Below, one piece after another: positions 47,128 to 55,553 of a stretch of DNA of 64,000 nucleotides. The translations under genes were made by a program, and so were the position numbers. Source of the DNA: Pseudomonas sp. Irchel s3h14 (GTDB lineage Bacteria; Pseudomonadota; Gammaproteobacteria; Pseudomonadales; Pseudomonadaceae); the NCBI RefSeq assembly GCF_900187425.1, contig NZ_FYDJ01000009.1:62001-126000 (forward strand). Reading direction: 5' to 3'. Positions within the stretch are counted from its first letter, which is position 1, and each line of letters starts with the position of its first letter. The notes beneath the pieces are model-generated. The model was not told where the DNA came from, ran no database searches, and saw nothing but the letters and a program-made list of their open reading frames with translations.

Positions 47128-47442
47128 ATGACCTCCGTAGCTGATGCCGTACAAGCAATGAAAGCCAAGTTCAACCCAGCCGCTGCTGCCGGTCTGGACC
47201 TGGTATTCGGTTTCCGCATCGACGACACCAAGAACTTCTCGCTGATCGTCAAGGACAGCACTTGCGAGCTCCAGGAAGGCGAAAACCCGGACGCCCAGGT
47301 GACTCTGGTCATGGACGGCGAAACCCTGGAAGGCATCGTCAGCGGCGAAACCGACGGCATGCAAGCTTTCATGGGCGGCAAACTGCGCGCTGAAGGCGAC
47401 ATGATGCTGGCCATGAAACTGTCCGAGCTGTTCCCGGCCTAA
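47128..47442 (+). CDS. SCP2 sterol-binding domain protein
   Basis: A 104-aa single-domain protein: MTSVADAVQAMKAKFNPAAA, then DLVFGFRIDDTKNFSLIVKD and TLVMDGETLEGIVSGETDGM. This is the SCP2 lipid-binding fold; bacterial members bind acyl-CoA or other hydrophobic ligands. The A(G)AAAGGAT ribosome site is strong and the codon usage is that of a well-expressed gene. Sits 64 bp after the phosphatase gene, possibly in one transcript, and is followed by a strong terminator. Confidence 0.92.
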   Translation: MTSVADAVQAMKAKFNPAAAAGLDLVFGFRIDDTKNFSLIVKDSTCELQEGENPDAQVTLVMDGETLEGIVSGETDGMQAFMGGKLRAEGDMMLAMKLSELFPA

Positions 47443-47482
47443 GCGCGCCGCTCCCGACCTTCGGGAGCACGCCTGGCTGCAA

Positions 47483-47519
47483 ACGAATCCCGCCCCTCGT
47501 GGCGGGATTCGTCGTTTTT
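47483..47519 (+). terminator. Intrinsic terminator after the SCP2 gene
   Basis: ACGAATCCCGCC (47483-47494) pairs with GGCGGGATTCGT (47501-47512), a 12-bp perfect stem, followed by T5. A smaller hairpin (GCTCCCG/CGGGAGC) lies just upstream. Confidence 0.9.
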
Positions 47520-47639
47520 CGCCATTGGAAAACGGCTACCTGTGGATTTGCCGTCTATATTCCTTCTGGCCGCATGCGTCAGACATCGGCTGTTTGCCCT
47601 CGCTTTTTTTATCAAGAGCCATTGCGCGGAGCACTGCCC

Positions 47640-49598
47640 ATGAGCCCACCTGACCACCACGACGGATTTAACCGCCGACGTGTACTGCAAGGCCTTTCGG
47701 CAGGCGCCGTCGGTGCCTGGATCAGCCCGCTAATCGCAGGGAGTAAAACCATGCCCGACGCCCCCGCCGACCTCATCCTGTACAACGGACGCCTGCACAC
47801 CGTCGATCGCAAAAAACCTCAGGCCAGCGCCGTCGCGATCAAGGACGGACGCTTCGTGGTGGTCGGCAGCGATGCCCAGGCCATGGCCCTGCAAGGCCCC
47901 GGCAGCCAAATTATCGACCTGCACGGTCGCACCGTGATTCCCGGCCTCAACGACTCGCACCTGCACCTGATCCGTGGTGGCCTCAACTACAACCTCGAAC
48001 TGCGCTGGGAAGGCGTCCCGTCACTGGTCGACGCGCTGCGCATGCTCAAGGATCAGGCAGACCGCACACCCACGCCGCAATGGGTGCGAGTGGTCGGTGG
48101 CTGGAACGAATTCCAGTTCGCCGAAAAACGCCTGCCGACGATTGATGAACTGAACAAGGCCGCGCCGGATACCCCGGTGTTCGTCCTGCACCTCTACGAC
48201 CGTGCACTGCTCAACCGCGCCGCGTTGAAGGTGGTCGGCTATACCCGTGACACGCCGAACCCGCCGGGTGGCGAAATCCAGCGCGATGCCAATGGCGACC
48301 CGACGGGCATGCTGATCGCCCGCCCCAACGCGATGATTCTCTACTCGACCCTGGCCAAAGGGCCGAAACTGCCACTGGAATATCAGGTCAACTCGACCCG
48401 CCAATTCATGCGTGAACTCAATCGCCTGGGTGTCACCAGCGCCATTGATGCCGGCGGCGGTTATCAGAATTATCCGGACGACTATCAAGTCATCCAGCAA
48501 CTGGCCAAAGACCAACAACTCACGGTGCGCATTGCCTACAACCTGTTCACGCAGAAACCCAAGGAAGAACTGACCGACTTCAAGAACTGGACCAGCACCT
48601 CCCACTACGGTCAGGGCGATGACTTTCTACGGCACAACGGTGCCGGGGAAATGCTGGTGTTCTCGGCGGCCGACTTCGAAGACTTCCTCGAGCCCCGCCC
48701 CGACCTGCCGCAAACCATGGAGCAGGAACTGGAACCGGTGGTCCGTCATCTGGTGGAACAGCGCTGGCCGTTCCGTTTGCACGCCACGTACAACGAATCC
48801 ATCAGCCGCATGCTCGACGTGTTCGAGAAGGTTAATCGCGACATTCCGTTCGACGGTTTGCCGTGGTTCTTCGACCACGCGGAAACCATCACCCCGCAGA
48901 ACATCGAACGGGTCAAAGCCCTCGGCGGCGGCATCGCGATCCAGGACCGCATGGCATTCCAGGGCGAATACTTCGTCGACCGTTACGGTGCCAAGGCTGC
49001 CGAAGCCACGCCGCCCATTGCTCGTATGCTGGCCGAAGGCATTCCGGTCGGCGCCGGCACCGATGCCACGCGCGTGTCCAGCTACAACCCCTGGACTTCG
49101 CTGTACTGGCTGATCAGCGGTCGCACCGTCGGTGGTCTGGCGCTGTACCCGCAAGGCTTGAGCCGCGATACCGCGCTGGAACTCTTCACCCACGGCAGCG
49201 CCTGGTTTTCCTCCGAGCAAGGCAAAAAAGGCCAGATCAAGGTCGGGCAACTGGCGGATCTGATTGCGCTGTCGGCGGACTATTTCCACATCGAGGATGA
49301 AGCCGTCAAATGGATCGAATCGGTACTGACCATCGTCGACGGCAAGATCGTCTATGGCAGCGTCGAGTTTGAAAAACTCGGGCCGCCTCCCGTCCCGGTG
49401 GTGCCTGAGTGGTCGCCCGTTGCCAAAGTACCGGGCCATTGGAAACCCCTGGCGCCGCTGACGGCGCAGGTTCATCAATGCGTCGGGGCTTGCGCGGTGC
49501 ATGCGCACAGTCACGAGAGAGCGAGACTGTCCTCCGCGCCGGTCAGTGACTTTCAAGGTTTTTGGGGGGCGTTTGGCTGTTCGTGTTTCGCCTTTTAG
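47640..49598 (+). CDS. Tat-exported amidohydrolase (YtcJ-like)
   Basis: A 652-aa protein with a twin-arginine signal (NRRRVLQGLSAGAVGAW). The metal-dependent amidohydrolase domain shows IPGLNDSHLHLIRGG (HxH metal ligands), DHAETITPQNIERVKALGGG and GTDATRVSSYNPW (late Asp ligand). The N-terminal strands (LILYNGRLHTVDRKKPQASA) fit the YtcJ/AepA group. The last 40 residues form a tail rich in Cys and His (CVGACAVHAHSHE and FGCSCFAF). Substrate unknown. The start was chosen to give the Tat motif near the N-terminus; upstream in-frame sequence includes the terminator. Confidence 0.87.
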   Translation: MSPPDHHDGFNRRRVLQGLSAGAVGAWISPLIAGSKTMPDAPADLILYNGRLHTVDRKKPQASAVAIKDGRFVVVGSDAQAMALQGPGSQIIDLHGRTVIPGLNDSHLHLIRGGLNYNLELRWEGVPSLVDALRMLKDQADRTPTPQWVRVVGGWNEFQFAEKRLPTIDELNKAAPDTPVFVLHLYDRALLNRAALKVVGYTRDTPNPPGGEIQRDANGDPTGMLIARPNAMILYSTLAKGPKLPLEYQVNSTRQFMRELNRLGVTSAIDAGGGYQNYPDDYQVIQQLAKDQQLTVRIAYNLFTQKPKEELTDFKNWTSTSHYGQGDDFLRHNGAGEMLVFSAADFEDFLEPRPDLPQTMEQELEPVVRHLVEQRWPFRLHATYNESISRMLDVFEKVNRDIPFDGLPWFFDHAETITPQNIERVKALGGGIAIQDRMAFQGEYFVDRYGAKAAEATPPIARMLAEGIPVGAGTDATRVSSYNPWTSLYWLISGRTVGGLALYPQGLSRDTALELFTHGSAWFSSEQGKKGQIKVGQLADLIALSADYFHIEDEAVKWIESVLTIVDGKIVYGSVEFEKLGPPPVPVVPEWSPVAKVPGHWKPLAPLTAQVHQCVGACAVHAHSHERARLSSAPVSDFQGFWGAFGCSCFAF

Positions 49599-49617
49599 AA
49601 AAGACGTATAAAAAAGC

Positions 49618-49642
49618 CGGAACTCATTTGCAGTTCCGGCAA
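49618..49642 (-). terminator. Terminator downstream of the zeta-like gene
   Basis: GCCGGAACT pairs with AGTTCCGGC (9 bp). The A6 tract at 49612-49617 gives a U-run for minus-strand transcripts. It can also form at the end of the plus-strand amidohydrolase message. Confidence 0.75.
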
Positions 49643-49722
49643 TCACGTTCGAACGTTCAATCTTCAATAAGTACGGCACTCAAAACGAACCGTTTATTTT
49701 TATACGACGGTACTCCCGTGCA

Positions 49723-50694
49723 TTAGCGAATGGCGTATTTAAGAATATAAGAATAAAGGTTATTCACTGCCAACCCCGCATCCTTCCGATCCAGCTGAAG
49801 AGTACCCGCCAGAGCAGCGTGACATTCAAGCACCATCTTTTCACGACCATAACGGTGAAAGATCGCTCCATCGGCAACATCGGAAAATGCCTTGTACACC
49901 CCGAACAGAACAGCACCGGACTTGTATTCAATACGCACCTGATTCATGTCCACCGACACCGAAACACCCCCGCTGTTTATCGGCTGCGGCGTCAACTCCC
50001 CGACTTTTACGCACTGACTGTGGCAAATCATCCTGCTTTTTTTATCTGTACTAAAGTTACGTTCATACAACGTAATTTCCGAACCTTGGACTTTGGAACA
50101 GGCTTCTTCGAAGGCAGTCAACACCGCTTTGGCATTCGCCATGCCCGCGTCTATGTCCCGATGCGAAACGAAGCGTTCCAGCTTGTTCCCTTTCACGCTG
50201 TCCAGTGCCCGCACGATGGTCGACACGTGCGCAAAATCTTTTTTGCTCGCGATGACATGAACCTCATATTCATAGAGACAAGCATGTTCACCCGTTTGAA
50301 AACCTGCAAACTCACGGGTTTCAAGGCCAGCCTCCATGATAATGCTGTACTTGTCTTCAAGGGATTTCTCAAAGATCATCGCCCCCAGATCCCTGACAAA
50401 CGCTTCGGTCTGCTTGTAGGCATACACCACGCCATGCTTCTCGATCTCGTCGTAGTGCGGATGACGGGTGCGATATTCAGGCTCGTACAGCGGGACGTAA
50501 TTTGAATAACGGGAAGTTTTGAGCAGCTCATTGAGCAAATGTGTTTTACCCGCCCCCTCCACACCAACGACCACCAGCATCTTTGGCACGGATTCGTCGA
50601 CTGCACCTGATGTTCTGGACGCGAACAACTGTTCTTCCATTTCATGGAAAACTTTTTCTACATCTTGTTTCGTATAGGCATATTTATTCGACAC
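49723..50694 (-). CDS. Zeta-toxin-like P-loop kinase
   Basis: A 323-aa protein with Walker A GVEGAGKTH near residue 46. A zeta-type core follows: EYRTRHPHYDEIEKHGVVYA, IIMEAGLETREFAGF and RFVSHRDIDAGMANAKAVL. Zeta toxins phosphorylate UDP-N-acetyl sugars or other small molecules. A C-terminal region of about 110 residues is unassigned. Base composition is clearly more AT-rich than the neighbours, and no epsilon-type antitoxin gene is adjacent. The start was placed at a GTG with AAGGA upstream (VSNKYAYTKQ); a TTG 33 codons earlier is possible. It could be an effector or a metabolic kinase rather than a toxin. Confidence 0.7.
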   Translation of the reverse strand: MSNKYAYTKQDVEKVFHEMEEQLFASRTSGAVDESVPKMLVVVGVEGAGKTHLLNELLKTSRYSNYVPLYEPEYRTRHPHYDEIEKHGVVYAYKQTEAFVRDLGAMIFEKSLEDKYSIIMEAGLETREFAGFQTGEHACLYEYEVHVIASKKDFAHVSTIVRALDSVKGNKLERFVSHRDIDAGMANAKAVLTAFEEACSKVQGSEITLYERNFSTDKKSRMICHSQCVKVGELTPQPINSGGVSVSVDMNQVRIEYKSGAVLFGVYKAFSDVADGAIFHRYGREKMVLECHAALAGTLQLDRKDAGLAVNNLYSYILKYAIR

Positions 50695-51119
50695 TTTCTG
50701 AAATTCCTTTTCAGTTGAAATAAGTCCTTTAAATAACCTGGTCTTCGACACAGTAAAAGTTATTGACAATCGTCGAAGCCGCTCAAAAGACAACTCAAGC
50801 TAAATCCATTTTGTTACATCGGACAACCAAGAAGATCTTGCAAAACATTTCAGAAAAATATCAACCGCGACTCCGGAAAAACCCCCTACAGAGCAAGCAG
50901 TAATGGACTACCTAACACACATCATTAAGTATCGCGCCCAGCGAAACTTCATCGACCTATCAACGAATACCCCTATGTCCAACTTGACAGAATCACTTTC
51001 AGAAACACCCTGTTTCTTATAAATCAATGACGTCATTTCAAACTCGAAGACCGCCCTGCGAGGTATCCGTTGCCAGCCCCTGCTCTTACAATGCCTGCAC
51101 CTCCGACACCGGCCGCCCC
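50695..51119. other. AT-rich intergenic region, no gene recognised
   Basis: About 425 bp of unusually AT-rich sequence, mostly between the zeta-like gene and the LysR gene. No convincing coding frame or RNA gene was found. It probably holds divergent promoters; the palindrome TGACGTCA lies at 51029-51036. Confidence 0.45.
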
Positions 51120-51983
51120 ATGGACATCGATCTCGCCCGCACCTTTCTGGAAATCGTCCGCCACGGCAGCCTTGCCGCAGCGGCTGAAAAACTCCACGTC
51201 ACCCAGACCGCTATCACAGCGCGGGTACAGAAACTCGAAAGCCAGCTAGGCAGTACGTTGTTCGTGCGCAACCGCGCCGGTGCGCGCCTGACGCCTAACG
51301 GTGAAGCCTTCGTGGTCTACGCCAATCAACTGGTCGAAACCTGGGAAGCGGCGCGACGGGACTTGCCGTTGCCCGAGGGTTACCGCGACGTGTTGCACAT
51401 CGGTGGCGAGGTCAGTCTGTGCAACCCGCTGATGCTCAGCTGGGCCGGCGCGCTGCGCGAGAAGATCCCCAGCCACGCCCTGCGCATGGAAATCCGTGAC
51501 GGTGAAAACCTGCTGCGCCAACTGGAACTGGGGGTTTTGGATGCGGCGTTGGTTTACCAGCCCGAGTATTGGCCGCGCCTGCAAGTCGAGCAGGTGCTGG
51601 AAGAAAAACTGGTCCTCATCCGCCTGGCCGCAAGACCCGATCCCTACGTGTACATCGACTGGGGCCCGGACTTCCGCCGCCAGCACGACGCGGCCCTGCC
51701 GGAAAAAGCCAAAGCCGCATTGAGCTTCAACCTCGGCCCACTGGGCTTGCAATACATTCTGGAAAACGGCGGCAGCGGCTACTTCCGCACCCGGGTGGTC
51801 CAGAGTTATCTGGAAAGCGGTGTGCTGGAGCAAGTGCCCAAAGCCCCGGAATTCAGCTACCCGACTTATCTGGTTTACTCCCGCGACCGCGACTCCGCGA
51901 CCTTGCAACGAGCCTTCGACCTGCTGCGCGAAGTGATCAAATCCGACGATGACTGGTCGCAACGCTGGAACCCGCTGACCTGA
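51120..51983 (+). CDS. LysR family transcriptional regulator
   Basis: A 287-aa regulator with a typical HTH (MDIDLARTFLEIVRHGSLAA, then LHVTQTAITARVQKLE) and a C-terminal ligand domain. The start is the ATG before MDIDLARTFL; upstream in-frame sequence is not family-like. The genes downstream in the same direction (hydroxylase/SRPBCC fusion and a beta-propeller enzyme) begin about 100 bp later and may be its targets. Inducer unknown. Confidence 0.9.
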   Translation: MDIDLARTFLEIVRHGSLAAAAEKLHVTQTAITARVQKLESQLGSTLFVRNRAGARLTPNGEAFVVYANQLVETWEAARRDLPLPEGYRDVLHIGGEVSLCNPLMLSWAGALREKIPSHALRMEIRDGENLLRQLELGVLDAALVYQPEYWPRLQVEQVLEEKLVLIRLAARPDPYVYIDWGPDFRRQHDAALPEKAKAALSFNLGPLGLQYILENGGSGYFRTRVVQSYLESGVLEQVPKAPEFSYPTYLVYSRDRDSATLQRAFDLLREVIKSDDDWSQRWNPLT

Positions 51984-52089
51984 ATCCGGTTTGCACCGAA
52001 GCATGGCGGTTGCGTCCTCAAGGTTGGGCCAGCCAAAACGCCGGGATCGTCTAATCTGCTGGAGATAACAATAACTACAGGTGATTGCA

Positions 52090-53235
52090 GTGAGGCAGAC
52101 CACCGAAGCATTCCGCGCCCGCTACCGTGCCGACATTCATCCGCTCTACAACCCATGGCTGCACGGCACTTTTGTGCTGTTGTTCGGGGTGCTGGCCATC
52201 GGCGGATTCTGGAGCACCGTGCACCAGGTTCAGCCACTGGAATGGCTGGCGATACCGTTGACGTTGTTGTTCTTCAACTTCGGCGTGTACATGGTCCATC
52301 GACACCTGGGGCATCATAAAAAAAACTTCGCGCGAATGTTCTACGCACGCCATGCCGGCGATCATCACAGCTTTTTCGCCCCCGGCCACATGACCTACAA
52401 CAGTGCCCGAGACTGGCGGGTGATTCTGTTTCCAGCCTGGTTGATCGTGTTGCACACGGTCGTCATCACCCTGCCCGTCTGGTGGCTGCTTGTGCAGTTC
52501 GATGCCAACGTCGCCGGGTTGTTCGGTGGCTGCCTGGTCCTCGGCTACCTGACCTATGAAGTGTTCCATGCCTGTGAGCACCTGCCACCGGAGAACCCCG
52601 TCACACGGTTGCCGTGGATCCGCCAGATGCGCCGCCTGCATGAACTGCATCACCGTCGTGAGCTGATGCAGGAACGCAATTTCAATATCGTTTTTCCGCT
52701 GATGGACTACCTGTTCGGCACCCTCTATTGGGAACCGGAGCCGACTGACCTGCACCCGACGAGAACGACCATGACCCGCATGCAGCATCAGATCGACATT
52801 GCTGGAGACCCGATTGACGTGCTCGCCTATGCCAGCACCGTGACCCATTGGCCGGAGTGGCATCCCTCGTCCCTCAAGGTTGATGGCCAGAGTGGTCCGC
52901 TGCATGCCGGGGGGCGGTTCGAGGAAGACATCAAGGCGGGCGGGCGTGAAGGACACTTGCACTGGGAAGTTAACGAATACCTGCCAGGACGCCGCTGGAG
53001 TGCCTGGGCCCATGACGATCACGGGTTGTCTTTAGTGGTGACTTACGAGTGCGAGGCCCGGGGCGATGGCACACACTTTGTGCGCACCCTGGAGTATCAG
53101 TTCAGCGGCCTGGCGATGCGCATTGCCAATCGCCTGCTGCTCAAGCGTCGCATCGATCGTGAGTCGGCAGCTTCGATGTTGGCATTGCGCGAGATGGCGC
53201 AAAAACAATTGGCCCCGGCAGGAGTCAGCGCATGA
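52090..53235 (+). CDS. Fatty acid hydroxylase-type membrane domain fused to an SRPBCC domain
   Basis: A 381-aa protein. The N-terminal 220 residues have three to four membrane helices and the His clusters of the membrane di-iron hydroxylase superfamily: HRHLGHH, HAGDHH and HELHHRR. From about residue 230 comes a START/SRPBCC-like ligand-binding domain (IDIAGDPIDVLAYASTVTHW, then EYLPGRRWSAWAHDD). It probably oxidises a lipid-like substrate held by the second domain; neither is known. A GTG start at 52090 is favoured by AGGTGA five nt upstream; the GTG at 52081 is possible. It overlaps the next gene by 4 nt. Confidence 0.8.
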   Translation: MRQTTEAFRARYRADIHPLYNPWLHGTFVLLFGVLAIGGFWSTVHQVQPLEWLAIPLTLLFFNFGVYMVHRHLGHHKKNFARMFYARHAGDHHSFFAPGHMTYNSARDWRVILFPAWLIVLHTVVITLPVWWLLVQFDANVAGLFGGCLVLGYLTYEVFHACEHLPPENPVTRLPWIRQMRRLHELHHRRELMQERNFNIVFPLMDYLFGTLYWEPEPTDLHPTRTTMTRMQHQIDIAGDPIDVLAYASTVTHWPEWHPSSLKVDGQSGPLHAGGRFEEDIKAGGREGHLHWEVNEYLPGRRWSAWAHDDHGLSLVVTYECEARGDGTHFVRTLEYQFSGLAMRIANRLLLKRRIDRESAASMLALREMAQKQLAPAGVSA

Positions 53236-54320
53236 GTCGAACCGTCAAGTTTCGCCATCTGTTGTTGCTGATAATCGTCGCCATCGGCGCCTTTCTGCTG
53301 CTGATGCCGACCAAAGTTCAACCGGTGGCCTGGACACCGCCACCGGCGCCCTCCCTCACCAGCGGCATCTACGCCGACAATCAGCGCCTCAAAGGCGTGG
53401 AGCGCGTCGGCGCCGCGGATATCGACGGGCCGGAAGCGTTGCTGCTGGAGGAAGACGCTCTCATCACCGGTTTGCATGACGGCCGATTGATCCGTACCAG
53501 CCTCGACGGCAAGGTCACCAAAGTCCTGGCCGATACGGGCGGCAGACCTTTGGGCCTGGCCCGTCATCCCAACGGTCTGCTGGTGATTGCCGACGGGGTC
53601 AAGGGCTTGCTGTCACTGGATGCCCAGGGCCGATTGATTGCATTGACCACGGCGGCCAACGGCGTGCCCTTCGGCTTCACCGACGACGTGGCGATCGACA
53701 AATCCGGGCACTACGCCTATTTCAGTGATGCCTCCAGCCGCTTTGGCTACGGCAGTGACGGCGAAGCGATCATCGAGCACGGCGGCGATGGCCGCTTGCT
53801 GCGTTATGACTTCCAGACCGGAAAGACCGCGGTCCTGTTGGACAAACTGGAATTCGCCAACGGCGTGACCCTGGGACCGGACGATGCCTTTGTGTTGGTC
53901 AACGAAACGGGCGCCTATCGCATCAGTCGTTACTGGCTGAGCGGCCCCAAAGCGGGCACCCACGATCTATTCATCGACAACTTGCCAGGGTTGCCGGACA
54001 ACCTCGCATTCAATGGTCGCGACCGCTTCTGGGTGGCGCTCTATGCACCGCGCAACGCATTGCTCGATGCCACCGCGCCGCATCCATTCGTGCGCAAGAT
54101 GATCGTGCGAGCGATGACTGTCCTGCCTAAACCGGTGGAGAAGCGTGCTTTTGCGCTAGGCCTGGATCTGGACGGTAAAGTCATCGCCAACTTGCAGGAC
54201 GGTAGCCGCGACAACTACTCGCCGATCACGACCGTTCGCGAGTATGGGGATTGGTTGTATTTCGGGTCGTTGAAGGCCAGACACATGGCGCGATTGCCGT
54301 TGAGTACCGCGCTGCAATAG
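53232..54320 (+). CDS. Strictosidine synthase-like / SMP-30-type beta-propeller protein
   Basis: A 362-aa protein with an N-terminal membrane anchor or signal (RHLLLLIIVAIGAFLLLMPT) and a six-bladed propeller: GPEALLLEEDALITGLHDGR, FTDDVAIDKSGHYAYFSDAS, EFANGVTLGPDDAFVLVNET and RFWVALYAPRNALLD. These are the signatures of the strictosidine-synthase-like/SMP-30 lactonase families. The second helix-rich segment before the last blade is usual for the former. Translated with its neighbour through an ATGA overlap; likely acts on the same unknown compound in the periplasm. Confidence 0.82.
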   Translation: MSRTVKFRHLLLLIIVAIGAFLLLMPTKVQPVAWTPPPAPSLTSGIYADNQRLKGVERVGAADIDGPEALLLEEDALITGLHDGRLIRTSLDGKVTKVLADTGGRPLGLARHPNGLLVIADGVKGLLSLDAQGRLIALTTAANGVPFGFTDDVAIDKSGHYAYFSDASSRFGYGSDGEAIIEHGGDGRLLRYDFQTGKTAVLLDKLEFANGVTLGPDDAFVLVNETGAYRISRYWLSGPKAGTHDLFIDNLPGLPDNLAFNGRDRFWVALYAPRNALLDATAPHPFVRKMIVRAMTVLPKPVEKRAFALGLDLDGKVIANLQDGSRDNYSPITTVREYGDWLYFGSLKARHMARLPLSTALQ

Positions 54321-54382
54321 ACACCAAATAACCTACAAGGGATTGATGGTGGTGCGTCCTGGACTCAGGGGTTGGGTCATGG

Positions 54383-54431
54383 GGCACCTCGCATGGAGCC
54401 GTAAAGTCGGACTCTGAACATTCGAGGTGCC
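54383..54431. other. Inverted repeat after the propeller gene
   Basis: GGCACCTCG and CGAGGTGCC are separated by 31 nt. It has no T-run; it may be a weak terminator or an uncharacterised regulatory structure. Confidence 0.4.
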
Positions 54432-54490
54432 GGTATTTATCGCCGTTCCAATTCTTCAGTCACCGGTCGCCGGTGACCAGACAGGGCGCG

Positions 54491-54733
54491 TCAGGACGGC
54501 GTCTGGAGTCGATCAACGATCTTTTGCTTAACCTCCACGCGCTTCGCCTTGAGTTTCTTCAATGCGTCATCACTGGGCGCATCCGATTTTGCGGATTCAG
54601 CCTTTACGACCTCGGCATCCGCCTGCGAATACTTGTTGATCAGTGAATCCAGTAACGGATCCTTGGTGCGTTTTTGCTGGATATCTTCCTTTGAAAGCTT
54701 GAGATCCTGATAAAGGTCGTGTGGCACCGGCAT
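54491..54733 (-). CDS. DUF465 (YdcH/SlyX-like) family protein
   Basis: An 80-aa all-helical protein, MPVPHDLYQDLKLSKEDIQQ, then DPLLDSLINKYSQADAEV and a second long basic helix (LKKLKAKRVEVKQKIVDRL). It fits DUF465, a family of small coiled-coil proteins of unknown function. A perfect GGAGGTG ribosome site precedes the ATG. It is divergent from the DUF4142 gene. Confidence 0.82.
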   Translation of the reverse strand: MPVPHDLYQDLKLSKEDIQQKRTKDPLLDSLINKYSQADAEVVKAESAKSDAPSDDALKKLKAKRVEVKQKIVDRLQTPS

Positions 54734-54950
54734 GGAACACCTCCGTTTGTTGATCGGAGGCAAACGCGATCAATTGCGTTCACCAACTATCAGAATGGCC
54801 TCGGTTAGCCGGTTCTGTCGACCGCCTATCAGACCAGCGGTGCCCGTTCGTCGCCATACCGCAAACGCAATAAAACCTTTGTCCACTCGTCGGCCTCCAC
54901 AGACTAACGATCAATCGATCGCCCATGAAAACCTGTGTGGAGAATAACCA

Positions 54951-55472
54951 ATGGACGGATTTACCCTGCGCCACCTCACGCTGGCCGTTGCCTTGAGCAC
55001 CTGCATGGGCACGGCTTTCGCTGCCACTTCCAATGACTTCGTCGACAGCGCGGCCGCGGGCGGTATCGCGGAGGTCGAAACGAGCCGACTGGCCCTGGAA
55101 AAAAGCTCATCGGCGGACATCAAGGCATTCGCCAACATGATGATCACCGATCACGCCAAGGCTAACGATGAACTGGCGGCGCTGGCGAAAAAGAATGACA
55201 TCGAGATGCCGGACAGCACGACGCTGGTCAAACAGGCGAAAGAGAAAATCCTCGACTTGCGCGATGAATCCTTCGATGCGGCCTATGCCAACAATCAGGT
55301 GAAGGCTCACGAAGACACCATCGAACTGTTCAAGAAAGAAGCCAACACGGTGACGGACGACAGAACCAAAGGCGCCACGGACTTGAAAGGTTTCGCGCAA
55401 AAAATGCTGCCGGCGCTGGAGAAGCACCTGGAAATGGCAAAAAAACTCCAGGCTGCTCATCCGAGCAAATAA
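54951..55472 (+). CDS. DUF4142 domain protein, exported
   Basis: A 173-aa precursor with a signal peptide (MDGFTLRHLTLAVALSTCMG-TAFAA) and a ferritin-like four-helix body: FVDSAAAGGIAEVETSRLAL, ANMMITDHAKANDELAALAK and FAQKMLPALEKHLEMAKKLQ. DUF4142 proteins are periplasmic, often stress- or biofilm-associated; biochemical role unknown. The GGAGAATAACCA ribosome site supports the ATG. Followed by an intrinsic terminator. Confidence 0.9.
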   Translation: MDGFTLRHLTLAVALSTCMGTAFAATSNDFVDSAAAGGIAEVETSRLALEKSSSADIKAFANMMITDHAKANDELAALAKKNDIEMPDSTTLVKQAKEKILDLRDESFDAAYANNQVKAHEDTIELFKKEANTVTDDRTKGATDLKGFAQKMLPALEKHLEMAKKLQAAHPSK

Positions 55473-55481
55473 CCCTCCCAC

Positions 55482-55513
55482 AAAAAGGCCGCACCGTTTG
55501 ATGCGGCCGTTTT
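55482..55513 (+). terminator. Bidirectional intrinsic terminator
   Basis: GGCCGCA (55487-55493) and TGCGGCC (55502-55508), flanked by A5 on one side and T4 on the other, stop both the DUF4142 gene and the convergent uvrA-like gene. Confidence 0.85.
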
Positions 55514-55553
55514 CAATGCCCCCCGGGGACAGGGTTCCATCGCAAGGCCGAAT

